A stretch of 64,000 nt of DNA from JACMQX01 sp044225675 (GTDB taxonomy: Bacteria > Pseudomonadota > Gammaproteobacteria > Burkholderiales > Burkholderiaceae_C): positions 93,999 to 157,998 of the forward strand of contig JBGAIH010000007.1 in NCBI GenBank assembly GCA_044225675.1. Direction: 5' to 3'. The notes under the pieces were generated by a model. The model made no database searches and had not been told where the DNA came from. It saw only the letters and a program-made list of their open reading frames with translations. Below are positions 1 to 8,867 of the stretch, in pieces (the stretch's first letter is position 1; every line of letters starts with the position of its first letter). The position numbers and the translations under genes were made by a program.

Positions 1-11
1 CCGGCTGAGTC

Positions 12-800
12 TCAGCCACGCGACCAGTAAGCGTAGTCCCACGCCGGCACAAAGCCCAGGCCCGCGTACAGCGAGCGGGCACCGGCGTTGCCCTGCTCCA
101 CCTGCAGGAACATCCGTTCGATGCCGCGCCGCACCGCCTCGGCCGCCAGGGCGCGCAGGATCGCACTGGCCAGCCCCTGGCCGCGCCAGGCCGCCAGCGT
201 GCGCATGCCGTGGATGCTGGCCCAGCCATGGCTGTAGCTGCCCATGCCGGCCGCGACCGTGCCACCGCTGGCGTCGCGTACACAGGCAAAGGCCGCATGC
301 CGGGCGCGCGCCAGGATGGCCACGCGGCTGGCGCCGTCGACCGGATCGAAGCCTTCGCCGAGAAAGACGGCGCGCCAGCCTTCGTCGGGCTGCGCCAGCA
401 GGCTGGCCGGAGCGGCGGGTGGGGACGCGGCGCGGCCAGCCACGCGCGCCAGCACCGCGTCCGCCGTGCCGGTCCACACGCTCGTCGGTTTGCCTTGCGC
501 GTAGCCCGCCCGCCGCAGCGCCTCGGCCCAGGCATCGAACGCGGGCAGCATCGGCAGGCGCAGCACCGTGCGCAGGCCCTGCGCGGCATAGACGGCCTCG
601 ATGCCGGCAAGCGATGCCCCCTGCGCGGCCGGGCCGGCCGGATCGTGACCGAGCGGCACGGCGCTGTGCGCGCGGCCGACGGTGCCGTGGTCCAGTGCAA
701 GCAGCCAGCCGCCGAGCGTCTGCACCGCCTGTGGCGGCACCGCGTCGAGCGTGGCGCGCTCGATCGCCGCCACGTCGGCATCCGTCAGCGGCGTGCTCAT
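12..800 (-). CDS. GNAT-family N-acetyltransferase
   Basis: A 262-residue protein whose C-terminal half is a GNAT fold. The acetyl-CoA binding loop RGQGLA sits at residues 206-211 and the closing motif RSLYAGLGF at 242-250. The first ~130 residues are less conserved and may be a second, degenerate GNAT-like half, as in other acetyltransferases of about 260 residues. It presumably transfers acetyl from acetyl-CoA to an amine; the substrate cannot be told. The ATG at 798-800 overlaps the stop of the upstream dehydratase gene by four bases, so the two are probably translationally coupled and cotranscribed. The stop lies 11 bases from the window edge, so the gene is complete. Confidence 0.88.
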   Translation of the reverse strand: MSTPLTDADVAAIERATLDAVPPQAVQTLGGWLLALDHGTVGRAHSAVPLGHDPAGPAAQGASLAGIEAVYAAQGLRTVLRLPMLPAFDAWAEALRRAGYAQGKPTSVWTGTADAVLARVAGRAASPPAAPASLLAQPDEGWRAVFLGEGFDPVDGASRVAILARARHAAFACVRDASGGTVAAGMGSYSHGWASIHGMRTLAAWRGQGLASAILRALAAEAVRRGIERMFLQVEQGNAGARSLYAGLGFVPAWDYAYWSRG

Positions 801-1759
801 GCGGCCAGCAGTTGGGCGTAACGCGGCAGGTCCACGTTGCCGCCACTGACGATGATGCCCACGCGCTGGCCGCGCAGGTCGAGGCCGCCATGGCGCACGC
901 CTGCCAGGCTCAGGCAACCGGTGGGCTCGACCACCATCTTCATGCGCTCGGCATAAAAGCGCATCGCCTCCACGAGCTGGGCGTCGGTGGCGGTGACGAT
1001 GTCGGTGACGTCGCGGCGGATGATGCCGAAGGTGTACTCGCCCAGATGCTGGGTCTGCGCTCCGTCGGCCAGCGTCTGCGGCGTGGGGATGCTGACGATG
1101 CGGCCGGCGCGCAGCGACTGCTGGCCGTCGTTGCCGGCCTCGGGCTCGACCCCGTAGACCTTGCACTTCGGCGACAGCGCCCGCGCCGCGAGCGTGCAGC
1201 CGCTGAGCAGGCCGCCGCCGCCCAGGCAGACGAACAGGCTGTCGAGCGGCCCGGTCTCGTCGAGCAGCTCCAGCGCCGCCGTCCCCTGCCCGGCCAGGAT
1301 GTGCGGGTGGTCGTAGGGCGGAATGAGCGTCATCCCCCGCTCGCTGGCGATCTGGCGGGTCAGCGCCTCGCGGTCTTCGGTGAAGCGGTCGTAGGCGATG
1401 ACCTCGGCGCCATAGCCCTCGGTGGCGGCACGCTTGGCCGCCGGTGCGTCCCGGGGCATGAGCACGACCGCCGGCATGCCCAGCATGCGGGCGGACAGCG
1501 CGATGGCCTGCGCATGGTTGCCCGACGAGAAGGTCACGACGCCAGCCCGGCGCTGCGCGGCGCTGAATTGCGCGAGCGCGTTGTAGGCGCCGCGGAACTT
1601 GAACGCGCCCATGCGCTGGAAGTTCTCGCACTTGAAGAACAACTGGGCGCCCAGCAGCGTGTCGGCCGTGGCGCTGCGCAGCACGGGCGTGCGATGGGCC
1701 TGGCCGGCCAGCCGCGACGCGGCGGCGGCGACATCCTCATGAGTGGGCAGATTCATCAT
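797..1759 (-). CDS. PLP-dependent serine/threonine dehydratase family (threo-3-hydroxyaspartate ammonia-lyase/serine racemase-like)
   Basis: A 320-residue fold-type II PLP enzyme. The PLP-binding lysine is in GAFKFRGA (K54), followed by the asparagine loop SSGNHAQA and the glycine-rich phosphate-binding loop GGGGLLSG. Length and lack of a C-terminal ACT domain fit the short catabolic threonine dehydratase, serine racemase or 3-hydroxyaspartate ammonia-lyase branch rather than biosynthetic IlvA. Expected reaction: deamination of a hydroxy-amino acid to a 2-oxo acid and ammonia. Two ATG codons in tandem (1757-1759 and 1754-1756) open the frame. The downstream GNAT gene overlaps by four bases. 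The exact substrate is unresolved. Confidence 0.88.
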   Translation of the reverse strand: MMNLPTHEDVAAAASRLAGQAHRTPVLRSATADTLLGAQLFFKCENFQRMGAFKFRGAYNALAQFSAAQRRAGVVTFSSGNHAQAIALSARMLGMPAVVLMPRDAPAAKRAATEGYGAEVIAYDRFTEDREALTRQIASERGMTLIPPYDHPHILAGQGTAALELLDETGPLDSLFVCLGGGGLLSGCTLAARALSPKCKVYGVEPEAGNDGQQSLRAGRIVSIPTPQTLADGAQTQHLGEYTFGIIRRDVTDIVTATDAQLVEAMRFYAERMKMVVEPTGCLSLAGVRHGGLDLRGQRVGIIVSGGNVDLPRYAQLLAA

Positions 1760-1801
1760 GGCACCAGCATAGCCGAGCCCGCAGGACGACAATTGGCGCA
1801 G

Positions 1802-4345
1802 ATGCTCGACCTGCTGCGAACCTTTTCGTGGATGGAACTGCGCCAGCACCCGTGGCGCGGCCTGGCTGCCGCCCTCGCGGTAATGCTGGGGGTGGCGCTC
1901 GCGTTCTCGGTGCACCTGATCAATGCGTCGGCGCTCAGCGAGTTCTCGAGCGCCGTGCGCTCGGTCAACGGCCAGCCCGACCTCGAGCTGCGCGCTGTGC
2001 GCGGCGGCTTTGACGAGAACCTGCTGCGCCGCGTCGCGGCCCACCCCCAGGTCGCGCTCGCCAGCCCGGTGATCGAGGCGGCCACCTACGCCGTGCTGCC
2101 CGATGGCGAGCGCCGCGCGCTGCGCGTCGTGGGCGTGGACGCGCTGGCCGTGGCAGCCGTTGCGCCCGCGCTGATGCCGGTGCCGGACGAAGGGGCCGAC
2201 CGCATGGCCTTGTTCGCACCCGATGCGGTGTTTCTGAACCCGGCGGCGCAGCAGCTGCTCGGCCGCACCGGCACCGGCGGCCCCGCTGCCCCGACCCTGC
2301 GCCTGCAGCGCGGGCTCGGCACAGTGGTGGTGACGGTGGCCGGCCGCGTGGCCGCGGGCGGCGGGCCGCTGGCGGTCATGGACATCGGCGCCGCGCAGGA
2401 TGTGCTCGAGCGCGGCGGCCAGCTCTCGCGCATCGACCTGAAGCTGCGCCCGGGCACCGACTCGCGGGCCTTCATCGCCTCGCTCGCGCTGCCGCCGGAC
2501 GTGGCCGCCGCCGAGCCCGGTGACGCGGCGCAGCGCGTGAGCAACCTCTCGCGCGCCTACCGCGTGAATCTCACCGTGCTGGCGCTGGTGGCGCTGTTCA
2601 CGGGTGCCTTCCTGGTTTTCTCGGTCCTGTCGCTGAGCGTGGCCAAGCGGTCCCAGCAGTTCGCGCTGCTGGGCGTGCTGGGCCTGGCCGCGCGCCAGCG
2701 CCTGCAGCTGGTGCTCGCGGAGTCGCTGATCATGGGCCTGGCCGGCAGCGCCGCCGGGATCGCGCTGGGCACCGCACTCGCTGCATTGGCGTTGCGCCTG
2801 CTGGGCGGCGACCTGGGCGGCGGCTACTTTGCCGGCGTGGCCCCGGCGCTGCAGTGGAGCACCGGCGCCGCCTGTGCCTACGGTGCGCTGGGCGTGGCCG
2901 CTGCCGCCGCTGGAGGCTGGTGGCCGGCGCGGGCGGCCCAGGGGATGCCGCTGGCGCAGACGCTCAAGGGCCTGGGCGCGCCGCCTGCAGGGTCGCGGGC
3001 GCGGTACCTCAGCCTCGGCGCCATGGCCGCAGGCGCGCTGCTGGCGCTCGCGCCACCGGTGTTCGGCATTCCGCTGGCGGCTTATGTGTCGGTCGCGCTG
3101 CTGCTGGTGGGCGGCATCACCGCCCTGCCCTGGCTCATCGGCCTGCTGTATGACGCCCTGGCGCCGCTCGTGGCGCGGCACCTGCTGCCGCTGCTCGCGG
3201 TGGAGCGCGCGCGGCGCGTGCGCGCGAGCGCGGCCGTGGCAGTCAGCGGCGTGGTGGCCAGCCTGAGCCTGGCGGTAGCGCTGACGGTGATGGTGGCGAG
3301 CTTTCGCGCCTCGGTGACGCAATGGCTCGACGTGGTCCTGCCCGCGCAGCTGTACGTGCGCACGGCCGCCGCCGCAGGCACGGCCGACACGGCCTTCTTT
3401 CCGCCCGCGTTTGCGCAGGCTGCAGCCCAGGTGCCCGGCGTGGCCCGCGTCGCCACGCAGCGTACCGGCTCGCTGCTGCTCGATCCGCTGCGGCCGCCGG
3501 TCGTGCTGATCGCCCGGCCGCTGGCGGAGCCTGCACGCGACCTGCCCCTGGTCGGCGAGGTAGCGGCGCCCTCGTCTGCGGGCGCGGTGCCGGTCTACGT
3601 GAGCGAAGCGATGGTGGACCTGTACGGCGCCCGGCCCGGCGCCGAGTTCGCACCGCTGGCCCGGGCCTTCGCCGATGCGCCGGAGACCCGGTTCGTCGTG
3701 GCCGGCGTCTGGCGCGACTATGCGCGACAGACCGGCTCGATCATGATGGACCAGCGCGACTTCGTCCGCCTGACGGGGGATCGCCGCATCAATGACCTCG
3801 CGCTCTGGCTGGCCCCGGACGCCGACGAGGGCCAGGTGCGGCAGGCACTCGCGGCGCAGGCAGGCGCAGCGGCGGGCCTGCTGGAGTTCGCCTCGGCGCG
3901 CGAGATCCGCACGGTCTCGCTGCGCATCTTCGACCGCAGCTTCGCGGTCACCTACTGGCTGCAGGCGGTCGCGATCGCGATCGGCCTGTTCGGCGTGGCG
4001 GCCAGCTTCAGCGCCCAGGTGCTGGCGCGCCGCAAGGAGTTCGGCCTGCTGGCCCATCTGGGGCTCACGCGGCGGCAGATCCTGGCCGTGGTGGCCGGCG
4101 AAGGCGCTGCATGGACGCTGATCGGCAGCATCGCGGGCCTGCTGCTCGGGCTGGCCGTGAGTGTGGTGCTGGTGCATGTGGTCAATCCGCAGAGCTTCCA
4201 CTGGACCATGGACCTGCTGGTGCCCTGGCTCCGTCTGGCTCTTCTGTGCGCTGCCGTGGTCGGCGCCGGCACCGCCACGGCCTGGATCGCCGGGCGCGCC
4301 GCAGCGCGCCAGGATGCGGTGCTGGCGGTAAAGGAGGACTGGTGA
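1802..4345 (+). CDS. ABC transporter permease with two FtsX domains (lipoprotein/lipid export type)
   Basis: An 847-residue integral membrane protein. It has one N-terminal transmembrane segment, a large periplasmic MacB-like region, a first FtsX block of three to four helices (about residues 255-345), further helices around 400-450, a second periplasmic region, and a second FtsX block near the C-terminus with the typical RRKEFGLLAHLGLTRRQ cytoplasmic loop. Such duplicated FtsX permeases form exporters with a separate LolD-like ATPase. That ATPase gene normally lies just upstream but is absent here: the upstream neighbour is an unrelated gene on the other strand. The downstream CrtC/AttH-like gene is a usual companion of this permease family. 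Start chosen as the ATG at 1802 just before the first membrane helix. Confidence 0.85.
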   Translation: MLDLLRTFSWMELRQHPWRGLAAALAVMLGVALAFSVHLINASALSEFSSAVRSVNGQPDLELRAVRGGFDENLLRRVAAHPQVALASPVIEAATYAVLPDGERRALRVVGVDALAVAAVAPALMPVPDEGADRMALFAPDAVFLNPAAQQLLGRTGTGGPAAPTLRLQRGLGTVVVTVAGRVAAGGGPLAVMDIGAAQDVLERGGQLSRIDLKLRPGTDSRAFIASLALPPDVAAAEPGDAAQRVSNLSRAYRVNLTVLALVALFTGAFLVFSVLSLSVAKRSQQFALLGVLGLAARQRLQLVLAESLIMGLAGSAAGIALGTALAALALRLLGGDLGGGYFAGVAPALQWSTGAACAYGALGVAAAAAGGWWPARAAQGMPLAQTLKGLGAPPAGSRARYLSLGAMAAGALLALAPPVFGIPLAAYVSVALLLVGGITALPWLIGLLYDALAPLVARHLLPLLAVERARRVRASAAVAVSGVVASLSLAVALTVMVASFRASVTQWLDVVLPAQLYVRTAAAAGTADTAFFPPAFAQAAAQVPGVARVATQRTGSLLLDPLRPPVVLIARPLAEPARDLPLVGEVAAPSSAGAVPVYVSEAMVDLYGARPGAEFAPLARAFADAPETRFVVAGVWRDYARQTGSIMMDQRDFVRLTGDRRINDLALWLAPDADEGQVRQALAAQAGAAAGLLEFASAREIRTVSLRIFDRSFAVTYWLQAVAIAIGLFGVAASFSAQVLARRKEFGLLAHLGLTRRQILAVVAGEGAAWTLIGSIAGLLLGLAVSVVLVHVVNPQSFHWTMDLLVPWLRLALLCAAVVGAGTATAWIAGRAAARQDAVLAVKEDW

Positions 4346-4350
4346 TGGGC

Positions 4351-4462
4351 GCTGACGCAGGACATGACGCACGGCATGACGCAGGGCTGATGGCACGCGA
4401 TGACGCACGAACAGACACACGAGCAGACGCACGAACCGATGCGTGCCCTGATGCGCGGCCTG
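4351..4462 (+). repeat. Degenerate GACGCA-type simple repeat between permease and CrtC-like gene
   Basis: About nine loosely repeated units around the hexamer GACGCA (variants ATGACGCACG, CAGACGCACGA, GATGCGTG) at irregular 9-14 base spacing. In the frame of the downstream gene this would encode a low-complexity Asp/Ala/Arg peptide beginning at an ATG at 4345 that overlaps the permease stop. The repeat is followed by a better start with a signal peptide at 4504, so the tract may be leader or an optional N-terminal extension. Confidence 0.55.
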
Positions 4463-4503
4463 GCAGCGGAGGGAGCCCTCTGCCCCCGGCGCAGGTCAAC
4501 GCG

Positions 4504-5583
4504 ATGGCCGCGCCCTCCCGCCTGAGCCGGCGCAGCCTGCTGCTGGCCGCAGCGGCGGCGGCCGCGCCAGCACACGCTCTGCCGCCGGCGACGCTGGTGT
4601 TCCCGCGCGACCATGGCAGCCATCCCGACTTCCGTACCGAGTGGTGGTACGTGACGGGCCACGCCAGCACACCGGCTGCCGCCGGACAGACCGCCAGGGA
4701 GTTCGGCTTCCAGGTGACCTTCTTCCGTTCGCGGGTGGAGGCCGCGCAGACGATGCAGTCCGCCTTAGCCGCACGCCAACTGGTGTTCGCCCACGCCGCC
4801 GTGACCGATCTGGCCGGCCGCCGGCTGCTGCACGACCAGCGCATCGCGCGCGAAGGCTTCGGCATCGCCTCCGCCGCCACGGGCGACACGGCGGTGCGCC
4901 TGCGCGACTGGTCGCTCGTGCGCGAAGGCGATGCCTACGTGGCCACCGTGGCCGCCAGCGACTTCCGCCTGGATCTGCGCTTCGCGACGACGCAGCCGGT
5001 GCTGCTGCAGGGCGACAAGGGCCTGTCGCGCAAGGGGCCGGACGCGGCGCAGGCGAGCTATTACTACAGCCAGCCGCAACTCGCGGCACGCGGACGCCTG
5101 GCGCTCGGCGGCCAGACGCTGGAAGTCAGCGGCAAGGCCTGGCTCGACCATGAATGGAGCCGCGAGCTGCTGCATCCGCAGGCCGTGGGCTGGGACTGGA
5201 TCGGCATGAACCTCGACGACGGCAGCGCGCTCACCGCCTTCCGGCTGCGCACGCGCGAGGGCGAGACGCTGTGGGATGGCGGCTCGTTCCGCCACCCTGC
5301 CGCAGGCCTGTTCCGCTTCTCGCGCGGCGAGGTCATCTTCCGGCCGGTGCGGATGTGGAAGAGCCCGCTGTCGGGCGCTTCTTATCCGGTGGAGTGGATC
5401 GTGCGCACGCCGGCCGACTACTACACCGTGCGCGCCCTCCTGGACAACCAGGAACTCGACAGCCGGGCATCCACGGGCGCGATCTACTGGGAGGGCCTGA
5501 GCGACCTGATCGACAGCAACGGGCGCCGCGTCGGCCGGGGCTACCTCGAAATGACCGGCTATGCGCGGCCGCTGCGGCTGTAG
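4504..5583 (+). CDS. CrtC/AttH-like secreted lipocalin-type protein (carotenoid 1,2-hydratase family)
   Basis: A 359-residue exported protein. From the ATG at 4504 it begins with a Tat-like signal (LSRRSLLL, arginines 9-10, then an alanine-rich hydrophobic stretch ending AHA). The mature part opens with FPRDHGSHPDFRTEWWYVTG, the signature of the CrtC/AttH (lipocalin-like) family, and a second WLDHEWSRE motif follows in the C-terminal half. These proteins are found beside FtsX-type ABC permeases and are thought to act in lipid or hydrophobic-compound handling; a true carotenoid hydratase role is unlikely without crt genes nearby (inference). An in-frame ATG at 4345, overlapping the permease stop, would add 53 repeat-rich residues before the signal, so the start at 4504 is preferred. 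Confidence 0.82.
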   Translation: MAAPSRLSRRSLLLAAAAAAAPAHALPPATLVFPRDHGSHPDFRTEWWYVTGHASTPAAAGQTAREFGFQVTFFRSRVEAAQTMQSALAARQLVFAHAAVTDLAGRRLLHDQRIAREGFGIASAATGDTAVRLRDWSLVREGDAYVATVAASDFRLDLRFATTQPVLLQGDKGLSRKGPDAAQASYYYSQPQLAARGRLALGGQTLEVSGKAWLDHEWSRELLHPQAVGWDWIGMNLDDGSALTAFRLRTREGETLWDGGSFRHPAAGLFRFSRGEVIFRPVRMWKSPLSGASYPVEWIVRTPADYYTVRALLDNQELDSRASTGAIYWEGLSDLIDSNGRRVGRGYLEMTGYARPLRL

Positions 5584-5595
5584 CCGACCCGGGCT

Positions 5596-6903
5596 TCAGC
5601 GATCCTGCGCGGCGCGCATTCTGCGCCGCGCAAACTGCAGCAGTGAGAAACCCACGCAGCCTGCGCCCAGGGCGGCAAAGCCGGCCACCCAGGAGGCCGT
5701 GCTGCGGCCGCCGCCGCTGGCATCGAGCGCCAGGCCGAACACCGTCGGACCGAGCATGCCGCCGCCAAAGCCGACCAGCGAATACAGCCCGAGTGCCGCG
5801 CCCCGCCGTGCCGGGTCGGACGCCTCCACCAGGCCGGCGGTGAGCGTGGCCGACTCCGCCATGACGGCCAGCGTGTAGGCAAGCACCAGGGCCAGCAGCA
5901 GCGGCCACGGTGACGCTGCGCAGGCCGCCGTGACGATGCCCAGCAGGCCCGACACGAGCATCACCCAGCGCACCCAGGTCTCGCGCCCCACGCGCAGCGC
6001 CGCTTCATTGCCCAGGATGGACGCGCCGACCGAGCCGAGGCTCACCACGGCAGCAATGGCGCCGGCCGTCCAGGGCAGACGCCCGGCTTGCGCCTGCCCA
6101 GCGGCCGCGCCGCCGGCGAACACCAGAAAGGCCACCAGCCACGCACGCGCGCCGAACATTTCGAGGCAGTGCCAGCCATAGCCGATGATGAACAGCCGGC
6201 TGCGCGGCTGCGCCAGCACGGCCGCCCAGGCCTGCAGCGGAAAGGCGTCTCGCCAGCTCAGCCGGGCGCGAGATGCGCCCGCGTCCGGCGCACGGGTCCA
6301 GGCGAGCACCAGCACCATGGCCAGCGGCGGCGCGGCAGCGGCCGCGAGGAACGCGGCCCGCCAGCCCCAGGTGTCGGCCAGCCATTGGGTGGTGGCCAGC
6401 GAGATCGCCGCGCCCAGGCCGTAGAACGCCGTATAGAACGAGAACACCCGGCTCTGCCGCGCCCCCTGGTAGCGATCCGACAGGATCTTCAGGCCCGGCA
6501 TGTAGGTGGCGGAAACGCCGACGCCGTAGAGCATGTGCCCGAGCAGGGCCACCCAGAAGCCCTGCGCCAGCAGGCCGAAGACGGCCAGGCCCGCGCTGGC
6601 GAGGGTGCAGCCGATGAGGTAGATGCGGCGGGCATCGATGCGGTCGGTCAGCGTCGACCACAGGCTCACCGTGCTGATGTAGCCGAGGAAGAAGCCGCTG
6701 CCGATCAGGCCGGCCTGCGCGTTGGTCAGGCCCCAGGCCTGCCGCAGCAGCGGCAGCAGCACCGCCCAGGTCGACATGCCCAGCATGCACAGCACCTGGC
6801 CGGTCAGCATGGCAGCGGCAGCGCGTTCGGGCCGCCGGGGGGCCGAAGGCAGGGACGGCGTGGAGGGCAGTGGGGACGACAAGCCTTTGAGTTTAGTGGT
6901 CAA
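5596..6903 (-). CDS. MFS transporter
   Basis: A 435-residue major facilitator protein with about twelve hydrophobic segments. The loop between helices 2 and 3 carries the weak MFS signature WSTLTDRIDARRIYLIG. It is probably a proton-coupled exporter or importer of a small molecule; nothing in the context gives the substrate. The longest frame opens with TTG at 6901-6903, which lacks a clear ribosome binding site. The next good candidate is the ATG at 6808-6810 (MLTGQVLC), which would leave only a few residues before helix 1, so the N-terminus is uncertain. It is convergent with the CrtC-like gene, 12 bases apart. Confidence 0.85.
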   Translation of the reverse strand: MTTKLKGLSSPLPSTPSLPSAPRRPERAAAAMLTGQVLCMLGMSTWAVLLPLLRQAWGLTNAQAGLIGSGFFLGYISTVSLWSTLTDRIDARRIYLIGCTLASAGLAVFGLLAQGFWVALLGHMLYGVGVSATYMPGLKILSDRYQGARQSRVFSFYTAFYGLGAAISLATTQWLADTWGWRAAFLAAAAAPPLAMVLVLAWTRAPDAGASRARLSWRDAFPLQAWAAVLAQPRSRLFIIGYGWHCLEMFGARAWLVAFLVFAGGAAAGQAQAGRLPWTAGAIAAVVSLGSVGASILGNEAALRVGRETWVRWVMLVSGLLGIVTAACAASPWPLLLALVLAYTLAVMAESATLTAGLVEASDPARRGAALGLYSLVGFGGGMLGPTVFGLALDASGGGRSTASWVAGFAALGAGCVGFSLLQFARRRMRAAQDR

Positions 6904-6938
6904 GCGCCGGTCAGTGGCTGCGCCTACACTTGGGGTGA

Positions 6939-8720
6939 ATGGCCGCTTCTCCCTCCGACGCTCCCAAGGGCGCTCCGCGCTCTCTCACGGGCCTGGTGCC
7001 CTTTCTTCGCCCGTACCGGTTCCGCATCGGTCTGGCCCTGCTGTTCCTCGTGCTGGCGGCGCTGGCGACGCTGGTGTTTCCGGTCGCCCTGCGCAGCCTG
7101 ATCGACGGTGGCCTCGCCGCAGGCGACAAGGGCACGCAGGTCATGGCGCTGCGCAACCACTTCTTCGAACTGTTCGGCGTCGCGGTGGCGCTCGGCCTCT
7201 TTTCTGCGGCACGCTTTTACACCGTGAGCTGGCTCGGCGAACGCGTGACGGCCGATCTGCGCAACGCCGTGTATTCGCACGTGCTGCGGCAGAGCCCGCA
7301 GTTCTTCGAGACCACGCAGACCGGCGAGGTGCTCTCGCGCCTGACGTCCGACACCACGCTGGTGCAGACGGTGGTGGGATCGTCGCTGAGCATGGGCCTG
7401 CGCAATGCGGTGATGGGCGTGGGTGCGCTCGTCATGCTGGTGTGGACCAATCCTTACGTGATGTTCCAGGTGCTCGGCATCCTGGTGCTGGTCGTGCTGC
7501 CGAGCATGTGGTTCGGCCGCCGCGTGCGCAAGCTGTCGCGGGCCAGCCAGGACCGCGTGGCGGACTCCAGCGCCATCGCGGCCGAAGTGCTCAATGCCGT
7601 TCCGGTGGTGCAGGGCTATACCGCCGAAGCGCGTGAATCCAGCCGCTTTGCCGAGTCCACCGACAACGCCTTCCGCACCGCAGTGCGCCGCACCAAGGCG
7701 CGCTCGGCGCTCGTGGCGTTCATCATCATCGCCACCTCGGCCGCCCTGCTGTGGGGCCTGTACCAGGGCACGCAGGCGGTCATGGCGGGCACCATCACGG
7801 CCGGGCACCTGGGCCAGACGGTGGTCTACGTCATCATCCTGGCCAGCGCCGCCGCCGTGCTGGGCGAGGTCTACGGCGACCTGCTGCGCGCGGCGGGCGC
7901 GACCGAACGCCTGATGGAGCTGCTGGCGCTGCGCTCGCCGATCACCTCGCCGGCCGTGCCGGTGGCGCTGCCCGCCGTGACCTCCGGCAGCACGCTGAGC
8001 ATCGAGTCGGTCACCTTCCACTACCCTTCGCGCCCGGCCACGGCGGCGCTGGCGGACTTCAGCCTCACGGTGGCACCGGGCGAGACGGTGGCCCTGGTCG
8101 GCGCCAGCGGCGCGGGCAAGACCACGGTGTTCCAGTTGCTGCTGCGCTTTTATGACCCGGCGTCCGGCGTCATCCGGCTCGACGGCGTGCGCACGACCGA
8201 CCTGGACCTGCAGGCGCTGCGCGGGCGCATCGGCATCGTGCCGCAGGATGCGATCATCTTCTCGGCCAGCGCGCTCGACAACATCCGCTACGGCCGGCCC
8301 GAGGCGTCGGACGACGAAGTCCGCGCCGCGGCGCGCGCCGCGTTTGCCCACGACTTCATCGAAGCCCTACCCCAGGGCTACGCCACCTTCCTCGGCGAAC
8401 GCGGTGTGCGCCTGTCAGGCGGCCAGCGCCAGCGCATCGCGATTGCGCGCGCCATGCTGAAGAACCCGCCGCTGCTGCTGCTCGACGAGGCCACGAGCGC
8501 ACTTGACGCCGAAAGCGAACGCATGGTGCAGGCCGCGCTGGAGTCGGCCATGCGAGACCGCACGACGCTCGTGATCGCGCACCGCCTGGCCACGGTGCAG
8601 CAGGCCGACCGGATCATCGTCATGGAAAAAGGCCGCATCGTCGAGCAGGGCACGCACGCCTCGCTGATGGCCCTGGGCGGAGTCTATGCACGCCTGGCGG
8701 CGCTGCAGTTCATGGATTGA
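6939..8720 (+). CDS. ABC exporter, fused transmembrane and ATPase domains (MsbA/multidrug type)
   Basis: A 593-residue half-transporter. Six transmembrane helices span about residues 28-325. The nucleotide-binding domain follows with Walker A GASGAGKTT (388-396), Q-loop PQDAII, signature LSGGQRQR (492-499), Walker B LLLLDE (512-517) and H-loop VIAH. It should act as a homodimer exporting a lipid or hydrophobic compound from the inner membrane. This branch is common in Alpha- and Betaproteobacteria as a single gene. It is divergent from the MFS gene with only a 35-base gap to the putative TTG start, so the two share a promoter region. Confidence 0.93.
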   Translation: MAASPSDAPKGAPRSLTGLVPFLRPYRFRIGLALLFLVLAALATLVFPVALRSLIDGGLAAGDKGTQVMALRNHFFELFGVAVALGLFSAARFYTVSWLGERVTADLRNAVYSHVLRQSPQFFETTQTGEVLSRLTSDTTLVQTVVGSSLSMGLRNAVMGVGALVMLVWTNPYVMFQVLGILVLVVLPSMWFGRRVRKLSRASQDRVADSSAIAAEVLNAVPVVQGYTAEARESSRFAESTDNAFRTAVRRTKARSALVAFIIIATSAALLWGLYQGTQAVMAGTITAGHLGQTVVYVIILASAAAVLGEVYGDLLRAAGATERLMELLALRSPITSPAVPVALPAVTSGSTLSIESVTFHYPSRPATAALADFSLTVAPGETVALVGASGAGKTTVFQLLLRFYDPASGVIRLDGVRTTDLDLQALRGRIGIVPQDAIIFSASALDNIRYGRPEASDDEVRAAARAAFAHDFIEALPQGYATFLGERGVRLSGGQRQRIAIARAMLKNPPLLLLDEATSALDAESERMVQAALESAMRDRTTLVIAHRLATVQQADRIIVMEKGRIVEQGTHASLMALGGVYARLAALQFMD

Positions 8721-8867
8721 GGCGAAATCGCGCGGCGATGAACAGCTCGCGGAACTGGACAACTGGGGATTGCCGCTCAAGGCGCTGTTCAGATGTGCGA
8801 GGTCGTTTCCAGCTACAAGAGAGTTTGGTACGCCCACGCCTGCGGACAGCTGTATTTGTCAAGGATC

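Noticed and set aside
797..4432. Very long open frames opposite or in another frame to genes (for example a ~1200-codon frame on the minus strand across the FtsX gene and ~1000-codon frames elsewhere)
   Set aside because: They run antisense to or across clear gene families, are rich in Arg/His/Gln/Ala, lack domains and arise from the scarcity of stop codons in GC-rich sequence.
4504..5583. True carotenoid hydratase (crtC) of a pigment pathway
   Set aside because: No other carotenoid genes are present, and the neighbour is an FtsX-type permease, which fits the AttH-like branch instead.
5607..5631. Perfect 9-bp hairpin GCGCGGCGC/GCGCCGCGC near the end of the MFS gene
   Set aside because: It is inside coding sequence and no T run follows on either strand, so it is not called a terminator, though it may help end convergent transcripts.
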